From the NCBI GenBank assembly GCA_031553615.1, contig JAVBLJ010000006.1:1-64000 (forward strand): DNA of 64,000 bases. The letters are read 5' to 3'. This DNA comes from WQXF01 sp031553615 (GTDB lineage: Bacteria > Bacillota > Clostridia > Christensenellales > Aristaeellaceae). Both the position numbers and the translations under genes were made by a program. The notes beneath the pieces were generated by a model, which ran no database searches, was not told the DNA's origin, and saw only the letters and a program-made list of their open reading frames with translations. Shown in pieces: positions 18,860 to 26,566 of this stretch; the stretch's first letter is position 1, and every line of letters starts with the position of its first letter.

Positions 18860-19906
18860 ATGCAAAAATGCCCGATACACGCCCGCCCGGCCCGCAGAAG
18901 CCCCTGGATCGCAGCGCTGGCGATGTTCCTGATTTTCCTATGCTTGGCGGAGACGCTATCGCTTGCCGCCGAGCCGACCCCGCAGCCCACGGAGTCCACC
19001 GAGTTTATCGGCATTGCGGGCAAAAAGCTGAAGCTTTACAGCAGCCGCACCGACAAATCGCGTGTGCTCCGCACCATCCCGGCAGGCACGGAGTTGGACG
19101 TGATCGAAAAAGGGCGCAAATGGACCGAGGTTCTTTACGATGGCGTCGTCGGCTTTACGGATACCAAGTTTACCGAAAGGGTGCAGCGCCGCGATCCGTT
19201 CGTGGGCAATATGCCCGGCGTTTCCACCCATGTGGCGCTGGCCAAGGTGCTGACGGACACCAAGTTTGTGCCGCCCACCTTCGATTATGCGGTCAAGCTG
19301 CCCGCAGGCACCTTCATGTCCATCGCGGAGGTAAAGGATGGGCGGGTGTACTTTCCCTACATGCGGCTGAATAAGTACGCCTCCATTCCGCAGGAGCAGG
19401 TGGAGCTGCAATATCTCATCCCTTGGGATAAGGCGCAGCCCGGAGAACTGATCTATGCGTTCTCCACCTTCTACAGCACCAGCCTTTCCAAGCGGCTCAA
19501 CAAGGGGCGCATGGCCAACATCGCCCTGGCCTGTGAGCGCCTGAACGGCATCATCATCCAGCCCGAAGAGGAATTTTCCTTTAACGCGGTCTGCGCGCCT
19601 TACACCAAGGAGAATGGTTACTTTCTGGCCCCCATCCTTTCGGGATTGGGCGACACGGGCTACGGAGGCGGCACCTGCCAGGTCAACAGCACACTATACA
19701 ACATCGTGCTGCGCGTGCCCACGGTGATCGTGGAGATGCACTGGCATTCGCAGGCGGGCGCAAAATACCTGCCCGCCGGGTTCGACGCCACCGTGGGCGA
19801 AAAATCGGATATGCGGTTCCGCAACATACTGCCCTACGCGGTGCGCATTGGCTACACGTACGGCGATGGCGTGATGACCGCGCTGCTCTACCGCGCGGAC
19901 GAGTAG
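18860..19906 (+). CDS. Exported SH3-VanW family protein (copy 2)
   Basis: 348 residues, ATG 18860; GGGAGG lies 14 nt upstream, rather far. An N-terminal hydrophobic stretch (SPWIAALAMFLIFLCLAETL) directs export, one SH3-like domain (residues about 45-110, KKLKLYSSRTDKSRVLRTIP) follows, then a VanW domain with FSFNAVCAPYT, GYGGGTCQVNSTLYN and FRNILPYAVRI. It has one SH3 repeat fewer than its neighbour, and the VanW cores are clearly paralogous but diverged. A local duplication is the simplest origin. The two may bind different wall components. Confidence 0.9.
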   Translation: MQKCPIHARPARRSPWIAALAMFLIFLCLAETLSLAAEPTPQPTESTEFIGIAGKKLKLYSSRTDKSRVLRTIPAGTELDVIEKGRKWTEVLYDGVVGFTDTKFTERVQRRDPFVGNMPGVSTHVALAKVLTDTKFVPPTFDYAVKLPAGTFMSIAEVKDGRVYFPYMRLNKYASIPQEQVELQYLIPWDKAQPGELIYAFSTFYSTSLSKRLNKGRMANIALACERLNGIIIQPEEEFSFNAVCAPYTKENGYFLAPILSGLGDTGYGGGTCQVNSTLYNIVLRVPTVIVEMHWHSQAGAKYLPAGFDATVGEKSDMRFRNILPYAVRIGYTYGDGVMTALLYRADE

Positions 19907-20006
19907 TACTATTCCTCGTTAGATTTCACGCAATAGATCGCGGAAGGTTTTTGCGAATGGCTAGGAGCCTGAGGGAGGCGTAGCCGGCAGCAACGCTGAC
20001 TGATTC

Positions 20007-20073
20007 GCGACAACGCCATTCAAAAAAAAATCTGCGAGATATGCTGGAAATCTATCGAGGAGTAATATGAGTA
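20007..20073 (+). repeat. 67-bp dispersed repeat, copy A
   Basis: It aligns without gaps to 46014-46080 with 8 mismatches in 67 positions, both in the same orientation. This copy lies at the left edge of the A+T-rich SIR2/IS630 island. Its best-conserved part is gaaatctatcgaggagta. Confidence 0.75.
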
Positions 20074-20135
20074 AGGAAGCGGCAGCGGTGAACACCTTGT
20101 GCTTCTTGCGTCTCCCCTTTTGCGCATTACCATAA

Positions 20136-20146
20136 TATGCTATAAT
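20136..20146 (+). promoter_or_regulatory. Extended -10 promoter of the SIR2-like gene
   Basis: ATGC directly followed by TATAAT (20141-20146) 47 bp before the start codon. The -35 region is weak (TTTTGC-like). Confidence 0.5.
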
Positions 20147-20192
20147 CCGGTTAAAAGAATTTGTTAATTTGTTATTATCGGAGGATAGAGTG

Positions 20193-21074
20193 ATGGTGCT
20201 AAACGCGCTACTCATCGGTAACGGCCTCAATCGTGCTATAGACAATAATGCATGGAGCGATCTGATCCGATCTATGCAAGAATATTATGCGGTTGAAGCT
20301 GTTTCAAATCAAAGTAATCTTCCGCTCGAATTTGAGAGGATCTATTTATCAGCGAAAAGCAATAGCCTTATAGAAAAGGTTAGTGACTTGAAAAACGAAA
20401 TTTGCAGGCGCCTTCCTTCTGTAGATAGATTCGAACTGCATTCACAATATACTTCGCTGCCGGTTGAGGTAATTTTGACAACAAACTACGACTACTTCTT
20501 AGAAAAATCGATCGACATATCGTTTTGCAGAAAAAACTGCAAATCTAGCACAAAAGAGCAAAAGCATAGCTTGTTTAGATATATCCTATGCGGCTCAAAA
20601 AAAATATGGCATATTCACGGTGAATCACATACTCCTTTATCCATTTGCCTCGGCTATGATCAATACTGCTCATATCTTTCTCGCATGCATGAATTTTTGA
20701 CCAAACCGTTAGAAGGTGTTTGTCGTGAACCCTATTTGCGCCACGTTTTATCCAGTCGCGAACAGATACAAGAATCATGGCTTCCACTCTTTTTTACGCA
20801 TAATATCCATATAGTGGGATTATCGTTATCCTTTATTGAACTTGATTTATGGTGGTTGCTCAGCTATCGCATGCGTTTCATATTGGAGAATCCGAAGTAT
20901 AAGATCAATAACTGCATACACTATTATTATGCAGAAGGCCGATGCGAAGATGACCAGCTTTCGCTTCTAGATAGCATGGGTGTAGTTCTTCATCCTAGAA
21001 CTGTTATTCGGGACAATTGGACTAGATTTTATACCGATATATTCAGAGATATTCAAAAAAATTTACGCGACTAA
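20193..21074 (+). CDS. SIR2-like (NAD+-binding) protein, possible anti-phage effector
   Basis: 293 residues from ATG 20193 with CGGAGG 8 nt upstream. SIR2-fold motifs are present in order: GNGLN near residue 9, LTTNYDYFLE near 98 (the Asn is the expected NAD-ribose contact), IWHIHG near 142 (the His is the expected catalytic base) and HIVGLSLSFIELDLWWLL near 205. Proteins of this SIR2_2-like group often act as NAD+-consuming abortive-infection effectors, as in ThsA and DSR systems. No sensor or partner gene is beside it; it stands alone next to a decayed transposase. Base composition is much more A+T-rich than its neighbours, with AGA/ATA codons, which points to recent acquisition. The SIR2 assignment is good; the defence role is inferred. 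Confidence 0.8.
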   Translation: MVLNALLIGNGLNRAIDNNAWSDLIRSMQEYYAVEAVSNQSNLPLEFERIYLSAKSNSLIEKVSDLKNEICRRLPSVDRFELHSQYTSLPVEVILTTNYDYFLEKSIDISFCRKNCKSSTKEQKHSLFRYILCGSKKIWHIHGESHTPLSICLGYDQYCSYLSRMHEFLTKPLEGVCREPYLRHVLSSREQIQESWLPLFFTHNIHIVGLSLSFIELDLWWLLSYRMRFILENPKYKINNCIHYYYAEGRCEDDQLSLLDSMGVVLHPRTVIRDNWTRFYTDIFRDIQKNLRD

Positions 21075-21252
21075 TAAACCCTATGCAAACAGGTGTTTTA
21101 CAAAGACTTTATGAGCAAAAGCACATTGATAAAACTCATTATGTGGCACAGCCTTGTTGACCACAACTTATACTACTCTCCAATAGAAACATCTTACAAC
21201 AAGGCAGAAGATATGGTATAACAATGGCATCATAAGCAAAAGGGTGAATGAG

Positions 21253-21800
21253 ATGCCAAAAAGAAGTGAGCTACACAAAGAGGCGGAAATAGAGCTAGAA
21301 GGAGCGCGCAGAGCGAACAAGGACTAAAACGCGGAAAAGCGGTTGAAAGCGCTGGTGCTTCGAGCACAAGGGAAAACGAATGCGCAGATCGGAGAGATTT
21401 GCGGGTATGATGCCTCCTTTATCACCCACTTGGAGCGAAATATCGTGATGGAGGATTGGGCGCGATTGTAGAGAATCACCATGCGGGCAATCGTCGAAAC
21501 CTTAGCTACGCTGAAGAAGCGGTGTTGGAACCGTTCAAGAAGGCAGCAGCAGGTCAGGTGATAGAAGTCAGCGCGATAAAAGCAGCCTACGAGGAAAGGA
21601 TAGGACACTCATTGGAGAATAGCCGCGGGCGAATATACCGCGTGCTGCAAAGGCATGGATGGCGCAAACTTATGCCTCGGAGCAAGCACCCCAACAAGGT
21701 AGATGAGGAGGCAATAGAAGCCTCGAAAAATTAGCAGAGTCGTAGTGGGCGAGCTGGAAAAATTCACAATTGGCAACGTGCGATTGATGTATCAAGATGC
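21253..21800 (+). pseudogene. Decayed IS630-family transposase
   Basis: Three reading frames together resemble an IS630 transposase. Starting at ATG 21253 (MPKRSELHKEAEIELEGARR), the frame has an internal TAA near 21327, continues through the helix-turn-helix (ALVLRAQGKTNAQIGEICGY), shifts at about 21455 into RRNLSYAEEAVLEPF ... YRVLQRHGWRKLMPRSKHP, stops at 21734 and shifts again into VRLMYQDA, the start of the catalytic domain. The rest of the DDE domain is missing. Clearly non-functional. Confidence 0.8.
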
Positions 21801-21894
21801 TCTCTTTCTTACGCCGTTATCCATAGCATCACTGCTCGCGATTGGATTGTCAGATGTTTCTATTGAGGATTGGTGTAACGTGGAAGCGGATCGC

Positions 21895-21951
21895 CAACAA
21901 AGCAGCGAGGGATCGAACGGCAATCGCCGCCGATCCCTCGCTGCTTTGTTG
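21895..21951 (-). terminator. Perfect 21-bp inverted repeat, probable terminator of the APC permease
   Basis: The arms 21895-21915 and 21931-21951 match over all 21 bases with a 15-base loop. It lies directly after the minus-strand permease stop codon. The T tract on that strand is short (CTTTGTTGG), so termination strength is uncertain. Confidence 0.6.
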
Positions 21952-21954
21952 TGT

Positions 21955-23310
21955 TCAGCTTTTGCCTTGCGCCTTGGCCTTGTTGAAGAAGAAGCCGCAG
22001 ACCGGCGGGATGAGGCAGGCAAGAACGTACAGCAGGAACGTCACGCCGTGCAGCGAGCCGGAGAGGATGAACAGCGCGCCCAGCGAAGCCAGCAGCGGGA
22101 AGACGACGCCGTTGGCGATGCCCTTGACCTTGCCCGCGCGCCAGAGCCGGAACACCTGGTAGTACAGCGCAAGGTACAGCAGGTAGCTGATGGCGATGGC
22201 GAGCTCCGAAACGTCGTGCCCGCCGAGCGGATCGTACTTCATGGTCAGGAAGTGGATGACCCACCAGACCAGGCAAACGCCGATCATGAAGAAGCCGGAG
22301 TGGATCGGCATGCCGTGCTGGTTGGTTTTCTGCAGCCACTGGGAGCCGGGCAGCATGCCCTTGAGCGCCAGCGAGTACGGGATGCGGATGCCGCCCAGCA
22401 CCACGCCGTTGACCGTGCCCATCACCGAAATGACCACGAACACCACCAGTGCCTTCGCTCCGAAGGAGCCGAAGAGCTTGGTGGCAGCCAGCGCGACGCT
22501 CTCGTTGCCCTGAGCCATCACCTCGGCGGTGCCGATATAGGAGGTGATGCCAAGGAAGTAGGCCAGGTAGGCCGCCAGAATGAAGAGCGGCGCAAACACC
22601 AGCGCCTTGGGCAGGCTGCGCTTGGAATCGCGAATTTCGAAGCCGATGGCGGTGGAAACAACCCAGCCGTCAAACGAAAAGGCGATGGGGCCAATGGCGG
22701 CCAGCCAGCCCAGCGCGGGCACGGCTCTTGTCAAATCCGGCGCGGGCTTGGTCAGCGCGGCGACCGGATCGCCCAGCAGCAGGCCCAGAATGGCGATGAG
22801 CAGCAGCGGAACCAGCTTGATGATCATCGAAAGGCTCTGGAAGCCGCCGCCCGCCTTGGCGGAAAGCATGTTAAACGCGAAGCAGATCGCAAACCAGGCG
22901 AAGCCGATGCCCATCTGGGTGAGAAGCATGTACTGCGCGGGAACGCTGATATCGAACAGCACGCACACGTAGATGCCTACCACCCACGAAATCACGGTGG
23001 TGAGCGTGGGGTAGTAGATGAAGGCTTGGAACCATCCGAACGCGCTGGCGAGGCGCTTGCTGGCGAACTCCTCGAAGTAGGTGATCACGCCGCCGGGCTT
23101 GTCGGTCAGCGCGGCGAGGTTGCTGAGCGTCAAGCAGCCGAAGATGATGGCGAACGCCGCGATGCAGAACAACAGCATGCCCAGCATGACGTTTCCGTTC
23201 GTCTCCTTCAGGATGTCGTCCGCCCGGTAGAAGATGCCTGAGCCGATTACGATGCCGACGATCATGGCCACAGTGGTTAGGATGCCGTAGTGCCGTTTGT
23301 GCTCCGTCAT
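21955..23310 (-). CDS. APC-superfamily amino acid permease
   Basis: 451 residues from ATG 23310 (GGAGG 6 nt upstream). Twelve or so hydrophobic segments are visible, and the first contains the APC substrate-binding glycine motif GIVIGSGIFYRADDIL. Other family marks are GGVITYFEEFASKRLASAFG in TM3 and SFDGWVVSTAIGFEIRDSKR near TM6 with its unwound Phe-Asp-Gly. It resembles the SteT/LAT-type exchangers, which move neutral amino acids across the cytoplasmic membrane. Monocistronic. Substrate not determinable. Confidence 0.9.
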   Translation of the reverse strand: MTEHKRHYGILTTVAMIVGIVIGSGIFYRADDILKETNGNVMLGMLLFCIAAFAIIFGCLTLSNLAALTDKPGGVITYFEEFASKRLASAFGWFQAFIYYPTLTTVISWVVGIYVCVLFDISVPAQYMLLTQMGIGFAWFAICFAFNMLSAKAGGGFQSLSMIIKLVPLLLIAILGLLLGDPVAALTKPAPDLTRAVPALGWLAAIGPIAFSFDGWVVSTAIGFEIRDSKRSLPKALVFAPLFILAAYLAYFLGITSYIGTAEVMAQGNESVALAATKLFGSFGAKALVVFVVISVMGTVNGVVLGGIRIPYSLALKGMLPGSQWLQKTNQHGMPIHSGFFMIGVCLVWWVIHFLTMKYDPLGGHDVSELAIAISYLLYLALYYQVFRLWRAGKVKGIANGVVFPLLASLGALFILSGSLHGVTFLLYVLACLIPPVCGFFFNKAKAQGKS

Positions 23311-23566
23311 GCTGTGCCTCCTTTTGTGTCGGGGGGAGAAAATGCCGATAAAAAACGACTTGCGATGATATCCCATTTTACGGTTCCCGTCGCATTGTGT
23401 CAACTGCGTAATGCCCAGCGCAATCCCGTGTACGCAATCCCGCAGTCCTTGCCGAAAGCGCGCTGGAGTGATCCTTGTGGACAGTTTTTCCTTTATGTGC
23501 GATACTGGTGGCGGAAGAATCATTGCGGCTCCGAAAACGGTGACTGTCTCAGGAGGTGTACATGGA

Positions 23567-24439
23567 GTGAGAACATTTTTGCTGCCCATAGCCGTGATCG
23601 TGGCTATCGTGGCAATCGCTCTTTGTGGCATTGCTGCGAACGAGAATATCGCGCCAACTGAGGGAACGCGGGTGTATGATGCGGATTACATCAAGGAGTA
23701 TGGAAGCACGCTCAACGCCATGTTTGACGACAGCTGGAGGCTTGTGACCGCCGCAGAGAAGTACGAAGAGCATGAGCTGGTCTGTGCTCATGTTGATACA
23801 AGGCCCCAGCGGTTTACCGAATGGACGATCGAATACCAGGATGGAAACGGGGAAACGAAAACATTTGTTTTTGATAACCGTCAAGAGCTTTCGACTCAAA
23901 TCAAAACATACGTAACGGACCTAATAAGCGCGTATTACGAGGAAAACTTTCTTTTTGCTTATTTCAAGGATGCACCTCTTGCACCTGCAACCTATGTCTT
24001 TGGTTTTTTTGTGGAAAACCGCATCAATCCTTTTGATGACGATAAGAAGGATATGGAGGATAAAACGAATCAATACCAAAGCGGCCTTCAAACGCCGGAG
24101 AATACCATTTGCCTTTCGAGGCTAACGGCGGCCAATGCATTTGAAATGTGTCCGGTTTATTTGTCAATCAACGTTTCCTTCGGCGAGTACACAGGAGATA
24201 AAGAAGCTTTTGAAAAGAAAGCGATGAGCCAAATGGAGGACATGATTGTCGAAATGAATGCCTTTACCAAGAACCATTTAACAGCAGAAATCAGCATGGG
24301 GTATCAGGATGGCACCTATCTGCATACAAGAACCAGCGAAAAAAGCTGGGCTTATGTGCAGGGAATTGCAATACCCGTTGGGGGTTATGGGGATTATGAG
24401 CGAGATGCTTTCGAAGGGTACAAAGGCAAGTTCTGGTGA
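23567..24439 (+). CDS. Small membrane-anchored or exported protein, unknown function
   Basis: 290 residues from GTG 23567, chosen because AGGAGG lies 10 nt upstream and the protein then begins with a hydrophobic segment (FLLPIAVIVAIVAIALCG). The remainder is soluble and acidic, with YDADYIKEYGSTLNAMFDDS, a central region rich in aromatic residues and a Gly/Tyr-rich end (VGGYGDYERDAFEGYKGKFW). It is lower in G+C than its neighbours. No domain recognised. The preceding permease is divergent; the gene ends at a bidirectional terminator. Confidence 0.65.
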   Translation: MRTFLLPIAVIVAIVAIALCGIAANENIAPTEGTRVYDADYIKEYGSTLNAMFDDSWRLVTAAEKYEEHELVCAHVDTRPQRFTEWTIEYQDGNGETKTFVFDNRQELSTQIKTYVTDLISAYYEENFLFAYFKDAPLAPATYVFGFFVENRINPFDDDKKDMEDKTNQYQSGLQTPENTICLSRLTAANAFEMCPVYLSINVSFGEYTGDKEAFEKKAMSQMEDMIVEMNAFTKNHLTAEISMGYQDGTYLHTRTSEKSWAYVQGIAIPVGGYGDYERDAFEGYKGKFW

Positions 24440-24448
24440 TTCGATCAT

Positions 24449-24489
24449 AAAAACGGAGGCCTCGGTGCATCGAGGTCTCCGTTTTTTTT
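24449..24489. terminator. Bidirectional terminator
   Basis: CGGAGGCCTCG and CGAGGTCTCCG form the stem, with A and T runs on both sides. It serves the plus-strand small protein gene and the converging YgiQ gene. Confidence 0.85.
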
Positions 24490-24523
24490 GTTGCATTCGC
24501 ACAGGAGGCAATGCGCTCAAGGC

Positions 24524-26488
24524 CTATTTGCGCTTGCCGCCCGGACGGCCCTTTGCGCGCGGGGAGGCCTTGGCGCTGGGTGCGCCGGGCCGCTTGCCTG
24601 CGCTCTGCGGGCGCGCGCCGGTGGAGGCGCTGGGCTTGTGCGGGGCCTTGGCGCTGCCGGATTTGCCGTCGGTGCGCTCAGCCTTGGGGGCGCTTCGCGT
24701 GTACGGCGGCACCAGGTAGCCGTGGCCAAAGCCGATCAAGTCCTCGCGCCCGGCGCGCAGCAGAGCCTCGCGCACCAGCGCGTGATTGGCGGGGCGGCGG
24801 AACTGGAGCAGCGCGCGCTGCATCGCCTTCTCGTGCGCGGTGCGGGTGACGTGGATCGACGTCATGGTGCGCGGATCGAGGCCAGTGTAGAACATGCAGG
24901 TGGAGAGCGTGCCCGGCGTGGGGTAGAAATCCTGCACCTGCTCGGGCTGATGCCCGGTGTCGCGCAGGTAGAGCGCCAGCTCGATGGCGGCCTCCAGGTC
25001 GCTGCCCGGATGGCTGCTCATGAGGTAGGGCACCAGGTATTGCGGGCGGCCCAGCTCGCGGTTGAGCGCCTCGTACCGGCGCACGAAGCCATCGTACACC
25101 TCGCGGCCCGGCTTGCCCATCACAGCCAGCACGCTCGGACACACGTGCTCCGGCGCCACCTTGAGCTGGCCGCTGATGTGGTGCTCGCAGAGCTCGCGGA
25201 AGAACGTGGGGTCCGGATCGGCCTGAATGTAATCGTAGCGCAGCCCGGAGCGCACGAATACCTTCTTCACGCCCGGCAGCTCGCGCAGGTCGCGCAGCAG
25301 CTGCGTAAACTCGCGGTGATCTACCTGCATGCGCTCACAGGGCTTGGGGTACAGGCATTGGCGATGGGCGCAGGTGCCGTGCTTGAGCTGCTTATCGCAG
25401 GCGGGGCGGCGGAAATTGGCGGTGGGGCCGCCCACGTCGTGAATGTAGCCCTTGAAGCCGGGCAGGTGGGTGAGCAGGCGTGCCTCCTGAATCAGCGATT
25501 GCGGGCTGCGCGAGGAGACGATGCGGCCCTGCAGGAAGGTGATGGAGCAAAAGCTGCAGCTGCCGAAGCAGCCGCGCGTGGCGGCCAGCGAGAACTTGAC
25601 CTCCTCCAAGGCGGGTACGCCGCCCGCCGCGTCGTAATCGGGGTGCCAGGCGCGCTGGAAGGGCAGCGCGTGGGCCGCGTCCAGCTCGGCGCGCGTGAGG
25701 GGAAGATCGGGCACGTTTTGCAGCAGGAAGCGGTGCGCATCCTGCCGCTGGGCCAGCGGCTTGCCCCGGATGGGGTCCTGCTCGGCGTACTGCACCATAA
25801 AGGCCTTGGCGTGGGCCTTTTTATCGCGCACGCAGGCGTCGTGATCGGGCAGACGATGGAAGCCCACCGGCGGCTCGGGCGCCATCCAGCAGGCGCCGCG
25901 CATTTGGGGCAGCTCCTCGCGCGGCGCGCCCCGCTCCAGCCACTTCGCCGCCGCCACAATGCTGCGCTCGCCCATGCCGTAGAGCAGCAGGTCCGCGCCG
26001 CTATCTACCAGGATGGAGTGCCGCACGGCATCCTCCCAGTAATCGTAATGGGTGAAGCGCCGCAGCGAGGCCTCTACGCCGCCGATGATAATGGGGATAT
26101 CGCCGTATGCGCGGCGGATTTGGTTGCAGTAGACGATGGTCGCCCGGTCGGGCCGACAGCCTGCGCGGCCTCCCGGCGCATAGGCATCCTCGCCGCGCTT
26201 CTTTTTGGCGGCGGTGTAGTGGTTGACCATGCTGTCGATCACCCCCGCCGACACCAGGAAACCCAGCCGGGGGCGGCCGCAGCGGCGCATCGCGTCCGCG
26301 TCCTTCCAGCTGGGCTGGGCCAGTATGGCGACGCGATACCCGGCCTTTTCCAGCACGCGCCCCAAAAGCGCCGCGCCAAAGGAGGGGTGATCGACGTAGG
26401 CATCGCCGGTGACAAACACGAAATCCGGGGCATCCCAGCCGCGCGCCCTTACGTCGGCGGCATTGACGGGCAAAAAAGCTGTGCGCAT
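24524..26488 (-). CDS. YgiQ family radical SAM protein (UPF0313)
   Basis: 654 residues from ATG 26488 (GAGG 6 nt upstream; an upstream ATG at 26506 has no ribosome binding site). The N-terminal YgiQ domain starts MRTAFLPVNAADVRARGWD with GDAYVDHPSFGAALLGRVLE. The radical SAM core carries the [4Fe-4S] motif in TRGCFGSCSFCSI, followed by GRIVSSRS. A C-terminal DUF3362-like segment has YPTPGTLSTCMFYTGLDP. The tail of about 75 residues is Lys/Arg/Pro/Ala-rich (GRPGGKRK at the end), disordered and perhaps nucleic-acid binding. The biological reaction of YgiQ is unknown. It lies 78 bp after the giant glucan synthase gene in the same direction and may be cotranscribed. Confidence 0.93.
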   Translation of the reverse strand: MRTAFLPVNAADVRARGWDAPDFVFVTGDAYVDHPSFGAALLGRVLEKAGYRVAILAQPSWKDADAMRRCGRPRLGFLVSAGVIDSMVNHYTAAKKKRGEDAYAPGGRAGCRPDRATIVYCNQIRRAYGDIPIIIGGVEASLRRFTHYDYWEDAVRHSILVDSGADLLLYGMGERSIVAAAKWLERGAPREELPQMRGACWMAPEPPVGFHRLPDHDACVRDKKAHAKAFMVQYAEQDPIRGKPLAQRQDAHRFLLQNVPDLPLTRAELDAAHALPFQRAWHPDYDAAGGVPALEEVKFSLAATRGCFGSCSFCSITFLQGRIVSSRSPQSLIQEARLLTHLPGFKGYIHDVGGPTANFRRPACDKQLKHGTCAHRQCLYPKPCERMQVDHREFTQLLRDLRELPGVKKVFVRSGLRYDYIQADPDPTFFRELCEHHISGQLKVAPEHVCPSVLAVMGKPGREVYDGFVRRYEALNRELGRPQYLVPYLMSSHPGSDLEAAIELALYLRDTGHQPEQVQDFYPTPGTLSTCMFYTGLDPRTMTSIHVTRTAHEKAMQRALLQFRRPANHALVREALLRAGREDLIGFGHGYLVPPYTRSAPKAERTDGKSGSAKAPHKPSASTGARPQSAGKRPGAPSAKASPRAKGRPGGKRK

Positions 26489-26566
26489 CGTATCCTCGCT
26501 TCGCATGCATTGTGGTCTGCGTTCAGAAATAAGAGGATACGAGTATAACCGCTTTGGCGCAGAAAA

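Noticed and set aside
17551..19906. Vancomycin resistance cluster
   Set aside because: VanW-domain proteins alone are common; no vanA/B, vanH, vanX or VanRS genes are present.
21745..23241. 498-codon plus-strand frame opposite the APC permease
   Set aside because: The minus strand reads as a complete membrane transporter with signature motifs; this frame is charged, repetitive and without domain. Only its first ~20 codons are meaningful, as the transposase remnant.
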